DNA of 64,000 nt from the IMG/VR virus record IMGVR_UViG_3300031974_003050, positions 1 to 64,000 of that record; one strand, written 5' to 3'. The DNA comes from a virus. The position numbers and the translations under genes were made by a program. This document shows positions 1 through 8,725 of the stretch, in pieces. The stretch's first letter is position 1. Each line of letters opens with the position of its first letter. Below the pieces are notes generated by a model. That model ran no database searches. It was not told the DNA's origin and worked only from the letters and a program-made list of their open reading frames with translations.

Positions 1-1
1 G

Positions 2-1333
2 CAGATTACTGCAGGCAACCAGCCTCAGATTTACAACGGCACGTCGGTGATTACCAATCCTGACAACAGTTTGCCTGTTTTGGATTGCACCGTGGCTACT
101 GGTGCAGGTTTTTCTAGTGTTCCAATTTCTATAAATGGCACCATGACGTACAGCATGGTGAGCTTTTTTGACGCATCAGAAGGTGGAGGCTATACCAGTA
201 ATGGCAGCTTTAAAGTAGGCATTAGTAACAGTACTGGAAATGTAACGTTAGTGGGCGGTGGCAATACGGCAGTTACAGACAGTAATTTAATAAATGACGG
301 TTCGGTACATCACATGGTCAGGACCACAAGTAGTGCAGGAACGCTAGTAGTAAATACCGCCAATGTTCAAAGTTCAAGTAATACCGCTTCAGGCACGTCA
401 TCCTGGTCAATTAATAATTATTTAGGCAACCGTAGGACTACTGATAATGTCGCCCATGAGCTGCAAGAATTTATCGTTTGGCCTTCTGACCAGTTGATTA
501 CGAATCAAAGCGGAATAGAGACCAACATCAACGATTACTTTGAAATCATCGTTAACGATGAAGCGGCTACGAGCGGGTTCTTATTTGACTACCCCAACGC
601 CGCAGTTGCATACAGCGTTCGTCAGTTGAACAACAACGCGACGTACTCCATGCGTGTGGAGAGGTCTGATGGTCGCACTCTGAACATAGGTTTTGACGGT
701 AACGGTGACCTCGACACCCAAGCCATCATTGATTTTGCGGGTGCGAGCGTGGCTACGGTGAGGCGGTGGTTTGACCAAACAGGCAACCAAAACCACGCGA
801 GGTTGTCTCAAAACCCTGTAATCATTTATGACGGCACGAGTATTATTTCTCGTTCTGGCATACCCGCTGTTCAAAACGGAACTAATGTGGGGTACATGCA
901 ATTCTCCAATATTGGTATCCCGTCGTCGGGTGGTTACACCACTTTTGCCGCTAAGGGCGCTCAAAGCAACTGGGGCGGTGTTATTACAGGTGGCTGGTAT
1001 CCGAGAAGTTCAACTCAGGGGTGGATTGTTTCTGGAAACACTACTATCGATAACTTCTCTAATTCGGGGTTGTTTGATGAAATGGTGATGACCTCAAGGA
1101 AGGACGGTAACGACTACGATATGTGGAGGAATACTACGTCTTTGTATAGTAATACTTTAGGTACCGCTTATGTGGGTGGTCCTTTTGTAGACTTGTTCCG
1201 TGGTGAGGCGGGCGACCCCAACAGCATTGTTGATGATGGCCTGTTGCACGAAGCCATTTTCTACGATTCTGCTTTGCCTGACGCCACTGTGACAAACATT
1301 CAAAACAACCTGATAACTCAATATTCGTTATGA
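2..1333 (+). CDS. Adhesin/tail fibre, C-terminal part (arabinofuranosidase-fold domains)
   Basis: The reading frame is open to the first base, so this is the end of a longer gene. It holds the second half of one lectin/hydrolase-like domain (marker QPQIYNGTSV) and then a full copy, recognisable by AVAYSVRQLN, IGFDGNGDLDT, VRRWFDQTGNQNHA and IIYDGTSI. These resemble the alpha-L-arabinofuranosidase B catalytic-type fold (PF09206/ConA-like) that phages use in fibres to bind or trim surface glycans. The gene beginning at 63109 has the same domain, so the two are probably one gene cut by the window. Its position next to capsid genes fits a virion receptor-binding protein. Enzyme activity is not shown; binding only is equally possible. 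Confidence 0.7.
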   Translation, partial: QITAGNQPQIYNGTSVITNPDNSLPVLDCTVATGAGFSSVPISINGTMTYSMVSFFDASEGGGYTSNGSFKVGISNSTGNVTLVGGGNTAVTDSNLINDGSVHHMVRTTSSAGTLVVNTANVQSSSNTASGTSSWSINNYLGNRRTTDNVAHELQEFIVWPSDQLITNQSGIETNINDYFEIIVNDEAATSGFLFDYPNAAVAYSVRQLNNNATYSMRVERSDGRTLNIGFDGNGDLDTQAIIDFAGASVATVRRWFDQTGNQNHARLSQNPVIIYDGTSIISRSGIPAVQNGTNVGYMQFSNIGIPSSGGYTTFAAKGAQSNWGGVITGGWYPRSSTQGWIVSGNTTIDNFSNSGLFDEMVMTSRKDGNDYDMWRNTTSLYSNTLGTAYVGGPFVDLFRGEAGDPNSIVDDGLLHEAIFYDSALPDATVTNIQNNLITQYSL

Positions 1334-1383
1334 GCATCGTCTACCTCCCCGTCGAGCCTATAGAAGGCTACACAAGATACTAA
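1330..1383 (+). pseudogene. 17-residue remnant of a 'YLPVEP' phage protein
   Basis: An ATG overlaps the adhesin stop as ATGA and opens a 17-codon frame beginning MSIVYLPVEPIEGYT. From memory, longer marine phage proteins begin with a similar YLPVEPLEERYT stretch and lie beside fibre genes. Here a stop follows at codon 18, so this looks like a truncated leftover or a mini-protein. The family match is recalled, not searched. Confidence 0.35.
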
Positions 1384-1400
1384 TTTATACCGTTTAAACC

Positions 1401-1601
1401 ATGAGAGTAAAAAAATACGATAAAGGCGGTAAGAGTCGAGTAAACGAAGCTGGTAACTATACCAAGCCAAGTTTGCGTAAAAGAATATTTAACAGGATTA
1501 AAGCTGGCAGTAAAGGAGGAAATGCTGGACAGTGGTCAGCTAGAAAAGCACAGCTCCTAGCTTCTGAATACAAGAAAGCTGGAGGCGGATACACAAACTA
1601 A
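1401..1601 (+). CDS. Small basic conserved phage protein with KYDKGGK start
   Basis: 66 residues, strongly basic, beginning MRVKKYDKGGKSRVNEAG and then SLRKRIFNRIKAG and GQWSARKAQLLASEYKKAGGGY. The pattern is familiar from uncharacterised small proteins of marine phages; no function is known to me. Its stop overlaps the next start as TAATG, so the two are translationally coupled. The N-terminal K-x-GGK tag recurs in many late proteins of this phage. It lies between adhesin and head genes, suggesting a virion or DNA-associated role. Confidence 0.7.
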   Translation: MRVKKYDKGGKSRVNEAGNYTKPSLRKRIFNRIKAGSKGGNAGQWSARKAQLLASEYKKAGGGYTN

Positions 1602-1837
1602 TGGGACTAGCTAAATCACAGAAAAGCCTAAAGAAGTGGACGGCACAAAAGTGGCGGACCTCTAGCGGTAAGAAGTCTGAGGGCAAAAGAAGGTATTTGC
1701 CTGACGCTGCGTGGCGATCACTATCATCTGAGGAGAAGGCTGCAACGAATCGAGCCAAGGCTGAGGGGAACAAAAAAGGAAAGCAATTTGTCAAGCAACC
1801 GAGACGTATTGCTAATAAAGTAAAACGTTTTAGATAA
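1601..1837 (+). CDS. DUF5872-like basic protein
   Basis: 78 residues, Lys/Arg-rich. It opens with a tryptophan-rich motif (KSLKKWTAQKWRTSSGKKSEG), continues with RRYLPDAAWRSLSSEEKAA and ends KQFVKQPRRIANKVKRFR. This order of motifs matches what I recall of the DUF5872 family, found in phages and bacteria, function unknown. It starts on the overlap with the previous stop. A DNA-binding or packaging role is a guess from charge alone. Confidence 0.65.
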   Translation: MGLAKSQKSLKKWTAQKWRTSSGKKSEGKRRYLPDAAWRSLSSEEKAATNRAKAEGNKKGKQFVKQPRRIANKVKRFR

Positions 1838-1842
1838 TGTTT

Positions 1843-1850
1843 TATATTTG
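1843..1850 (+). promoter_or_regulatory. Bacteroidota-type -7 box (TATATTTG)
   Basis: TATATTTG matches the TAnnTTTG -7 consensus of Bacteroidota sigma factors, 20 bases before the ATG at 1871. No clear TTTG -33 element lies at the expected distance. It probably starts transcription of the head-protein genes. Confidence 0.5.
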
Positions 1851-1870
1851 CATAAACAATTACAAAAAAA

Positions 1871-2278
1871 ATGGCTACAACAACCGCAACCCTTACGCTG
1901 AACAGTGCTGACCTCACTGGAGATGCATTGTCACTTTCGACTACAGCCACTCTGACGCAAGCAGGTAACACTACAGGCTTGGATCAGACGACTGGCGTGG
2001 CTCGAAGAACTTACGCAACAGCTCAAACAGCCGCCTCTCTTCTGGCTGCAGCAGACTACACCGACGACCTTGCTCACAAGGTGTACATTAAAAACATCAG
2101 CACCAATGCTGCTGAGTTCATTACCATTGAGTTCGATGGTCCAACCGATGTGCTTAACATGGGTCGTCTCTATGCTGGAGACTGGGCTTTCTTTCCTTGG
2201 GACGGAACTACTGACATTGATATTGACACTAGTGCTGCTAACATGACTGTTGAGTTTGCAGTAATTTATCAAGCATAA
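1871..2278 (+). CDS. Putative head decoration/structural protein
   Basis: 135 residues, Thr/Ala-rich and probably all beta. It opens ATTTATLTLNSADLTG and has a 'VYIKNIS..AAEFITIEF' strand pair. No catalytic motif, signal peptide or membrane segment is visible. It precedes scaffold and capsid and is similar in size and style to the 141-residue product at 52005. Both look like small accessory virion proteins such as decoration or fibre-base proteins. The function is inferred from position and composition only. Confidence 0.55.
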   Translation: MATTTATLTLNSADLTGDALSLSTTATLTQAGNTTGLDQTTGVARRTYATAQTAASLLAAADYTDDLAHKVYIKNISTNAAEFITIEFDGPTDVLNMGRLYAGDWAFFPWDGTTDIDIDTSAANMTVEFAVIYQA

Positions 2279-2541
2279 TGCACCCTAGTAGCTCTTTTCC
2301 AGGAAATATTGCAATCCTTGACGGTAGTAACGCATTTACCGATCAAGTAGTTTTTGCTGTATATAATCCCACGGCAGCTGCTATTGACGCGACTGTAATA
2401 GGCTCTTGCCTTGCACATGACGGTGCAGAATATGCGGAAACTTCCGCAGCTCAAACGATTCCCGTTCAGCCAGGAGCTACCTTTTACGGAAGGTACACTT
2501 CTGTAAATGCAAGTGCGGCTGGACTTATTTGCTACTTCTAA
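2278..2541 (+). CDS. Small putative virion protein
   Basis: 87 residues, starting on the TAATG overlap with the preceding stop. The sequence is beta-rich, with 'VFAVYNPTAAAIDATVIG' and 'IPVQPGATFYGRYTSV', which suggests an Ig-like or jelly-roll accessory head protein. I do not recognise a family. Coupling to the 1871 gene suggests the two products act together. Confidence 0.5.
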   Translation: MHPSSSFPGNIAILDGSNAFTDQVVFAVYNPTAAAIDATVIGSCLAHDGAEYAETSAAQTIPVQPGATFYGRYTSVNASAAGLICYF

Positions 2542-2560
2542 TATCAACAAATTAAATAAA

Positions 2561-3703
2561 ATGGAAGAGAATACAAACACTACGCCTGAGCAGTCAGCTC
2601 CAGATCAAGAATCACAACCGATTCAGTTCTTTGATAATGTACAAGATCTTGCTACTTCTATGGAGTCAGCTCCAGAGACCAGCATTTCTGAAGCTGCGGA
2701 ACAACCGATGGCGAACGAAGAACCGACTCAACAAGATGACGTTCAGAGTGTACAGGAAGATTATCAACCTGTACAAAACAATGAGGTACCTCAAGAACAA
2801 ACTATTGAGAGACCTCAGTATACAGAAAAAGACGTAGAAGGTGCTGTGCTGAACTATATGAGCGAAAAGCTCGGTGTTCAAATCAATAGCTTCGAAGACT
2901 TTATAGATGATGGCGAGGATGAAGGTGTATACCAGATGGATGAGCGGATTGAAGCTATTGCTCGGTTCGTTGAAGAAACTGGTAGAACGCCTCAGGACTG
3001 GTTTGCATATCAGTCGTTGAATCCGTCCGAAATGGACGACGTAACGGCGGTTCGTGTAAGCATGGCTTCTGAATATCCTGGCTTGAATGTAGACGAGCTT
3101 AATACGCTCATCTCAAGTAAGTACAATATGGACCCAGACTCAGCTTCTGAGGAACAGGTTCGTCTTGCACAGATCCAGCTAAAAGCTGATGCCACTAGAG
3201 CTCGTGCGGCTATTGAAGATATCCGAAATGGATATGCAGCCCCAGAGGTCCAGAATCAGGACTTTAGTGACGATCGTTATGTAATTGATGACAACTGGGT
3301 AAGTCAAATGTCCCAGGAAGTCGGTTCACTTACTGGTTTGGAGTTTGACTTGCCTAATGGTAAAACATTTACTTATGGTATTGATGACAATTATCGAAAC
3401 CAACTCGTTAATCGGAATGCCCGTATTGACGAATTTTTTGACTCGTATGTTGACAACAGTGGTAACTGGGACTACGACACTTTGGCTTCTCACATTACTG
3501 TGATAGACAAGATCGACGAAATTGTCGGATCTGTATATCGCCAGGGTTTGAGTGATGGTCAGAAGGGGGTAGTTCAGAATGCTGCTAACGTTAAGTCGGG
3601 TCAAGCTCCGCAACAGTCGGAGCAAAAAGAAAGCCCACTCTCGGCGCAACTAAAACAAATTGTTGGGGGAGGGTCTAACAACCTTATGACTTTTAACATC
3701 TAA
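2561..3703 (+). CDS. Putative capsid scaffolding protein
   Basis: 380 residues from the ATG at 2561; the open frame extends upstream to 2507, but that would overlap the previous gene. The N-terminal ~90 residues are very acidic and Gln/Glu/Pro-rich and probably disordered. A long, mainly helical and charged region follows, and a Gln-rich C-terminus ends LMTFNI. Composition, helix content and the place 12 bases before the major capsid gene are typical of phage scaffolds. No protease motif is seen. Confidence 0.65.
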   Translation: MEENTNTTPEQSAPDQESQPIQFFDNVQDLATSMESAPETSISEAAEQPMANEEPTQQDDVQSVQEDYQPVQNNEVPQEQTIERPQYTEKDVEGAVLNYMSEKLGVQINSFEDFIDDGEDEGVYQMDERIEAIARFVEETGRTPQDWFAYQSLNPSEMDDVTAVRVSMASEYPGLNVDELNTLISSKYNMDPDSASEEQVRLAQIQLKADATRARAAIEDIRNGYAAPEVQNQDFSDDRYVIDDNWVSQMSQEVGSLTGLEFDLPNGKTFTYGIDDNYRNQLVNRNARIDEFFDSYVDNSGNWDYDTLASHITVIDKIDEIVGSVYRQGLSDGQKGVVQNAANVKSGQAPQQSEQKESPLSAQLKQIVGGGSNNLMTFNI

Positions 3704-3714
3704 ATTCTTAAACA

Positions 3715-5073
3715 ATGGCAACTATTGGTTTGGGGGCAAATGCAGCAACTGCTGCAGCTGGTTTTACTACCACCCCCGATAAATACACAACTATAGACGA
3801 GCTTCTCGCCTATAACAAGCCCGACAATCGGGAACTCTTGATTAAAACCTACGGTGATCAGGGTATCACGGGGTTTCTTAAACTGACTGGCGCTATCAAA
3901 AACGGCGGTCAAGCTGACTTGATTCAGTACTGGGAGGAGCAGCGGAGACACAGAAAGGTACTTCCTGGAACCTCTACTGGTGGATCTGGTGTAGAGACCC
4001 TCGGAACACCTATCGTTAACACTTCTGCCGACTTCTTGGAGTTGAATACGGTGGTGATGAACGCTGATGACGGTTTGGTATACATCGTTACTGGTCTTGA
4101 CGGAAGCGGAAGCACCCAGGTCTTGACTCGTTTGGACGGAGTTCTTACTTCTGCCAACTTCACTGCTACTACTGAGCTCATCATTTTGGGTAACATGTAC
4201 GATCAGGGCTCTGATCAGCCTAGCACGTTCATGAAGACTGAGCCGACTAAGCGTCTGAACAGCTACATGATCATTAAGGACCGCTACGAGGTTAACGGTT
4301 CTCAGGCTACGAACATTGGCTGGGTGAATGTCGGTGGTGACTACCGCTGGTATGTACACGGCGAGCAGGAGACTCGTCGCCGCTTCGAGGATCGTCGTGA
4401 GATGATGATGCTCTTTGCTGAGCGCACTGCTGCTGCTGGTGCTGCTGTTCCTTCATACGGTGGTGGTTCTGAGGGTTACTTCTCTGCTGTGAACGATCGC
4501 GGTATTATCGTTAGCAACGCTTCTGCCAACCCGTTGGATAGCTTCGCTGAGTTTGACTCCATCATTCTGGAGCTGGACAAGCAAGGTGCTCCTAGCGAGT
4601 ACGCTATGTATGTCAACAGAAACCAGTCTCTGGCTATCGACGACATGCTTGCTGCTGGTATCGCTACGAACGTAACCGCTGGTCTCGCTGGTCAGTTTGG
4701 TGCTTTCAACAACGATACCGACATGGCTGTACAGCTTGGCTTCAAGAGCTTCACTCGCGGTGGATACACCTTCCACAAGCACGATTGGAAGCTGATGAAC
4801 GACCCACAGCTTCTTGGCGCTTCTACCTCTTACGTTGGTGCTATGGTTCCCATGACGCAGGTTACTGACCCTGTTAGTGGTGCTAAGGCTCCCGCACTGG
4901 AGATGAACTACAAGGAGTCTAACGGTTACAGCCGTGAGCTTGAGCACTGGGTGCGTGGTGGTGGTGTCCTCGGACACAACGAGTTGACTGAGGACATCTT
5001 GGAGATGAACTACCGCTCCGAGATCGCTCTCGTTACTCGCGCTGCCAACCAGCACGTCATTATCAAGGGCTAA
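3715..5073 (+). CDS. Major capsid protein
   Basis: 452 residues. The call rests on position (scaffold before, connectors after), length and codon use: the gene strongly prefers TAC, AAC, TTC and GCT, a sign of very high expression not seen in its neighbours. The sequence has an Ala-rich N-terminus, a loop region 'RRHRKVLPGTSTGGSG' and a C-terminal 'HWVRGGGVLGHNELTED' stretch, as in HK97-fold capsids of Bacteroidota podoviruses. No cleavage site is evident. A hairpin follows the stop. Confidence 0.8.
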   Translation: MATIGLGANAATAAAGFTTTPDKYTTIDELLAYNKPDNRELLIKTYGDQGITGFLKLTGAIKNGGQADLIQYWEEQRRHRKVLPGTSTGGSGVETLGTPIVNTSADFLELNTVVMNADDGLVYIVTGLDGSGSTQVLTRLDGVLTSANFTATTELIILGNMYDQGSDQPSTFMKTEPTKRLNSYMIIKDRYEVNGSQATNIGWVNVGGDYRWYVHGEQETRRRFEDRREMMMLFAERTAAAGAAVPSYGGGSEGYFSAVNDRGIIVSNASANPLDSFAEFDSIILELDKQGAPSEYAMYVNRNQSLAIDDMLAAGIATNVTAGLAGQFGAFNNDTDMAVQLGFKSFTRGGYTFHKHDWKLMNDPQLLGASTSYVGAMVPMTQVTDPVSGAKAPALEMNYKESNGYSRELEHWVRGGGVLGHNELTEDILEMNYRSEIALVTRAANQHVIIKG

Positions 5074-5086
5074 TAACTAGGTTTGC

Positions 5087-5111
5087 GAGGGGAGGCGCTT
5101 TGTCTCCCCTC
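5087..5111 (+). terminator. Hairpin after major capsid gene
   Basis: GAGGGGAG and CTCCCCTC form an 8-bp perfect stem around a 9-base loop, 14 bases after the capsid stop. No T-run follows, so it may be a partial terminator or a 3' stabiliser of the capsid mRNA. Confidence 0.55.
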
Positions 5112-5133
5112 AATAACCACAAAACAAAAAATC

Positions 5134-5550
5134 ATGGGATACAACTCAGTTCTTATTCCTGACGGGGCTAAAAAAGCCATTACTACGAGCACCAGCACGG
5201 CACCTCTGGATCCTGATGGGGCTCTCGTGATTGAGCTTACTGGAAGCGGAGGGGCAGATCTTGCTTCTTTGCCAGCCCCCACTAAGTACACCACCAAGGC
5301 TACTGAAACACCTGCTGACACGACTCCTTACACGGAGCTTACTACGTATGTTTACCCAGATGTTATTATTGGTCAGCTGCTGGTGGTTATGGTTGATACT
5401 ATTTCGGCTGGGTCTATTACGATTTCATCTACTAATGAAACTGGAACGGCTGTTACCTACACTTTTAATGCTGCTGGAGATACTCTCCTTTTGGAGGCTC
5501 AAGCATCTGGATACAAGGTCCTTTTTAATAACTCTGTAACTGTAGCATAA
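5134..5550 (+). CDS. Putative head accessory protein
   Basis: 138 residues from the ATG at 5134. An upstream in-frame ATG at 5083 would place the N-terminus across the hairpin, so it is rejected. The sequence is Thr-rich and beta-rich ('VYPDVIIGQLLVVMVDTISAG', 'AVTYTFNAAGDTLLLEA'). No family was recognised. Directly downstream of the capsid gene, a decoration or head-fibre role is plausible. Confidence 0.55.
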   Translation: MGYNSVLIPDGAKKAITTSTSTAPLDPDGALVIELTGSGGADLASLPAPTKYTTKATETPADTTPYTELTTYVYPDVIIGQLLVVMVDTISAGSITISSTNETGTAVTYTFNAAGDTLLLEAQASGYKVLFNNSVTVA

Positions 5551-5843
5551 TGAAATTTTTATACGGAGATGGGGTATACACCCCAGTAGACATGATTGTT
5601 GGAGTAAATTGCAATACTTCAGCTAAGGTTATCATAAGATGCATAAATCAACTCAAAGACTCTGGAGGGGCTACCAGTGGGCTAAATCATAGCCAGTATG
5701 AGGTCTCAGTTCCTTCGGGTAAGGAGGTAGAGTTTGGTAAACGACTCGTAGAGGAAATCAATTTTGGAAAACTAGACGCTATTGACCTTATCAATACAAA
5801 CAAGATTTCTTCTTCTGTTACGTTTACTGAGACGCCAACGTAA
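5550..5843 (+). CDS. Hypothetical head-region protein
   Basis: 97 residues, starting on a TAATG overlap with the preceding stop. It begins MKFLYGDGVYTPVDMIVGVN and is rich in short beta strands. No motif was recognised. Its place between capsid and connector genes suggests a minor virion protein. Confidence 0.5.
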   Translation: MKFLYGDGVYTPVDMIVGVNCNTSAKVIIRCINQLKDSGGATSGLNHSQYEVSVPSGKEVEFGKRLVEEINFGKLDAIDLINTNKISSSVTFTETPT

Positions 5844-5845
5844 GA

Positions 5846-7072
5846 ATGAAAAAATTCTTTCTGTTTAGGAGGGAGCAGATTACGCTACTATCTACAACGT
5901 CATCTAACGACGGTGTGGGTCTTAGCGTAATCGCCCTTCCAGCAGATAAGATATCTTTCATAACGGCTACACTGGGTAAGGTTCATTTTAACTTTGATGA
6001 TGCCAGTGTATACGACTATGTAAACATCCCTGAGTCGGATGTAATTGATAAGACTCACGTAGTAGTTTCTTGTAAAGAAGGGAAAGAGATAGAGCTCATG
6101 GAGTCCGCTATGAATTTCCTGTCTGCGGAAGACAAGAGAAACATCCTTCGTTTTGATTCGGTCAATAAACAGGCCACTCTAAAGGACGCAAAAGTTGAAG
6201 GATTTGAGGATATAGTTTCTATTGTAAACTCTACTCCTATAAACATAATAACTCAGGAGGAAGATCCAACCTCTAGTATTATAGCGGATATAGACTTCAT
6301 GTCTCCTCAAAACCTTCCTGACATAGATTACAACGAGAATGGTCTTCCTGGTACGACTGGACAACATATAAGTTCCTGGGACAACGATACTGACGCACTG
6401 GGTGGATCTGATTATAATATGACAGACCAAGGAGGTAGTAATACACTTTCTGAAAGCAGTGGGGCTACTTCTTATGTATCAACTATGTCTGCGAACATTC
6501 AGGCTGGCAACTACTTCGATCTGGCTAATGCATACGAATCAGCAAATAGCTATACTATTTATGCAGGGTTTGGATTTCCTAGCTACACAAATATGTATGA
6601 GCTATTTGGTAATGCGACAGGAAGCGCAAAAGGGTTTTCTAACGGCAAGAGTAGCGTCTTCTCTATGATTCACGAATCTATAACTGGCCTCCCTGCTTCT
6701 GTTAGAACAGACAACACAGAAGACTTTACATCAAAATACACATTTCCAGACAGAGGTCTTGAGATAAACTCTAGAGAGTATCAGTCGTTCTACTCTTTTG
6801 TTATAAGGAGAGATAAAGATTACAACTTATATTTGTATAACTTTAGAGGGGACGTTGTTGGTTTAATACCAGCAAAAACAAGTGGGACTTCTGGAAGAAC
6901 CGATGGGGCTTTAAATATAAAAACCATTGGTGGGGTAAATTCAGAATACCTATTCAAGGGGTTCCTGTGCAGGTTTGGAGTTATATCTAGAGACGTTGGT
7001 CACAATGTAGCTAGAGGTATAGCTAAAGATCTGTACAAAAAGTACGCATACAATTATTCAACTTTTAATTAA
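5846..7072 (+). CDS. Putative virion protein with LamG-like C-terminal half
   Basis: 408 residues. The first ~150 are compact and mixed alpha/beta. The rest is Gly/Ser/Tyr-rich and reads like a concanavalin A/LamG-type beta sandwich ('YTIYAGFGFPS', 'SFYSFVIRRDKDYNLYLYNF', then 'LFKGFLCRFGVISRDVG'). Such domains bind carbohydrate on phage heads or fibres. No enzyme residues can be identified. It lies three bases after the 5550 gene. Confidence 0.5.
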   Translation: MKKFFLFRREQITLLSTTSSNDGVGLSVIALPADKISFITATLGKVHFNFDDASVYDYVNIPESDVIDKTHVVVSCKEGKEIELMESAMNFLSAEDKRNILRFDSVNKQATLKDAKVEGFEDIVSIVNSTPINIITQEEDPTSSIIADIDFMSPQNLPDIDYNENGLPGTTGQHISSWDNDTDALGGSDYNMTDQGGSNTLSESSGATSYVSTMSANIQAGNYFDLANAYESANSYTIYAGFGFPSYTNMYELFGNATGSAKGFSNGKSSVFSMIHESITGLPASVRTDNTEDFTSKYTFPDRGLEINSREYQSFYSFVIRRDKDYNLYLYNFRGDVVGLIPAKTSGTSGRTDGALNIKTIGGVNSEYLFKGFLCRFGVISRDVGHNVARGIAKDLYKKYAYNYSTFN

Positions 7073-7079
7073 ATAAATT

Positions 7080-7904
7080 ATGACTCAACAAACAAAACGG
7101 GCTCCTGGTCGCCCCAAGTCTACCAGAAAATCTGCAGCATCTACGGATAGCAATGCAGAACAAAAAAAGACTTTTAAAAGAAAAGTAGATGCACCCACTC
7201 ATAAGGTGTATCAAACCATATCTGGTGGTGGTATTGTATACATGCTTCAGACGAAAGGTATCTCTATATACGATGAAGATACCGAAACAATAAGAGAGCT
7301 TAGATATTGTCCTTCAGAAAACAGCGTATGGTCTGACGAACAACACGAGAACGCAGTAAGAAAACCGATTCTGTTCAGAGACGGGAGTCTTTTGGTTCGT
7401 AAAGACCAACCAAACCTTATGGAGTATCTCGATCGTCATCCTCAAAATTTAGCGAATGGAGGTAGTACGTTTAAGGTTCTTGATAAGAACGCTGACGCAG
7501 AGGTAGAAATAGAAAAAGAGTTTAAGACAGCTGAAGCCGTTAGTATGGTTAGAGATAAGGACATCAATGACTTGCTCCCTGTGGCTGTATTCTTTGGTGT
7601 ATCTACTAACGCTGCCTCTTCTGAGATTAGACACAACTTGTTGCGGATAGCTAAAAACAACCCATCAAAATTCATATCCGCTTTTGATGACCCTACGGTG
7701 AAAGTAAAATCTATGATTCACCAAGCCAAAGAATATAACATCATTAAGCTTGGGTCGGATGGGGCGTACTGGTTTGACAGCAATACCATGATTATTGCTA
7801 ACCCAGCTGGCGCGGACTGCGCAGACACCTTGACTAGATTTTGTTTGACTGAAAAAGGTGCAGCCACCCTTGGGACTATTGAAGAACAAGTAGATAAACT
7901 ATGA
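7080..7904 (+). CDS. Putative head/connector protein with AT-hook-like N-terminus
   Basis: 274 residues. The N-terminus is basic and disordered, with an AT-hook-like APGRPKSTRK at residues 8-17, which could touch packaged DNA. The middle has 'VYQTISGGGIVYMLQTKGISIYD', and the C-terminal third is helical ('INDLLPVAVFFGVSTNAASSE'). I recognise the style from phages of this type but not a characterised family. Its stop overlaps the start of a micro-ORF. Confidence 0.5.
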   Translation: MTQQTKRAPGRPKSTRKSAASTDSNAEQKKTFKRKVDAPTHKVYQTISGGGIVYMLQTKGISIYDEDTETIRELRYCPSENSVWSDEQHENAVRKPILFRDGSLLVRKDQPNLMEYLDRHPQNLANGGSTFKVLDKNADAEVEIEKEFKTAEAVSMVRDKDINDLLPVAVFFGVSTNAASSEIRHNLLRIAKNNPSKFISAFDDPTVKVKSMIHQAKEYNIIKLGSDGAYWFDSNTMIIANPAGADCADTLTRFCLTEKGAATLGTIEEQVDKL

Positions 7905-7969
7905 TAGGGGACAATCTGTTTTGGATGATCTTGTTAATGATTATCCTAAAACTACTAGGACTGGGGTAA
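7901..7969 (+). CDS. 22-residue hydrophobic micro-protein
   Basis: An ATGA overlap with the previous stop opens a 22-codon frame encoding one membrane-spanning segment (FWMILLMIILKLLGLG). The terminator begins five bases after its stop, so the frame uses all the space up to the end of the transcript. The coupling and the clean hydrophobic profile support a real gene. Function is unknown; a membrane or lysis-timing role is a guess. Confidence 0.45.
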   Translation: MIGDNLFWMILLMIILKLLGLG

Positions 7970-7973
7970 GATT

Positions 7974-8001
7974 GAGGGGCAAAACGCCCCTCTTTCTTTT
8001 T
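7974..8001 (+). terminator. Rho-independent terminator
   Basis: GAGGGGC-AAAAC-GCCCCTC makes a 7-bp GC-rich stem with a 5-base loop, followed by TTTCTTTTT. This is a textbook intrinsic terminator closing the head-gene transcript, placed immediately before the next promoter. Confidence 0.85.
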
Positions 8002-8002
8002 G

Positions 8003-8010
8003 TATATTTG
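8003..8010 (+). promoter_or_regulatory. -7 box TATATTTG, four bases before a start codon
   Basis: TATATTTG ends four bases before the ATG at 8015. A start point 4-7 bases after the box would give a leaderless or nearly leaderless mRNA for the connector operon. It sits directly behind an intrinsic terminator, as expected of a new transcription unit. Confidence 0.55.
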
Positions 8011-8014
8011 TGAT

Positions 8015-8725
8015 ATGATTAGTGTTATAGAAATATTTAATGTTGTTAGAGATATTGCTAACAAAGAACAGAGAGGCTTTGTTACGCCTGAAGTATTTAA
8101 CACTTTTGCTGACATAGCTCAAAAGAACATCTTTAACGAAATGTTCAATGAACTTGCTATATCTCAACAGATTAGAGGAAGGTCTGTTGATCCTGGCAGA
8201 TATAAGTCCATTAAAAAGAATGTAATGGAGGACTTGTCAAGATACATTGATGAGGTCAACATAGGTATCGGTGCTGTGCTACCCAAACCTGAGTTTCTAG
8301 CTAGAATCATTTCCGCTACAACACAAAGCGGTATACCTGTAGAGGTTATTTATGATACTGAAAAGGTCAGTAGGATGCTAAACAGCAGGCTCTCTGCCCC
8401 TACAGTTAATTTTCCTGTATGTGCCATTCAAGAAAACATACAGGTGTATCCTGTTTTGGAAGAACAAGTAACACTGAAGTTCTATAGGCAGCCAACGTCT
8501 ATGCTAAACAATGTTGTGGACAATGCATCTTTGCCAACATATTCTGTAACCATATCTGACGCTAACCCTGGAACTTACATAGTCAATCCTATTGATATCA
8601 GAGACTTCGATCTCCCTAATCACTACAAAAACGAGATAACAACAGAGATACTAAAGCTGATGGGTGTAAGGCTTAGGGATTCTGATTTGTATAACTATGC
8701 TCAGGCTGAAGACCAACAAGAATGA
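8015..8725 (+). CDS. Putative head-tail connector/ring protein
   Basis: 236 residues from the ATG at 8015. The N-terminal half is helical (RGFVTPEVFNTFADIAQKNI) and the C-terminal half contains 'VYPVLEEQVTLKFYRQP'. This arrangement, directly before another connector-like gene and a very long tail protein, resembles the ring/adaptor genes of crAss-like and other Bacteroidota podoviruses. Its stop overlaps the next start as ATGA. Confidence 0.5.
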   Translation: MISVIEIFNVVRDIANKEQRGFVTPEVFNTFADIAQKNIFNEMFNELAISQQIRGRSVDPGRYKSIKKNVMEDLSRYIDEVNIGIGAVLPKPEFLARIISATTQSGIPVEVIYDTEKVSRMLNSRLSAPTVNFPVCAIQENIQVYPVLEEQVTLKFYRQPTSMLNNVVDNASLPTYSVTISDANPGTYIVNPIDIRDFDLPNHYKNEITTEILKLMGVRLRDSDLYNYAQAEDQQE

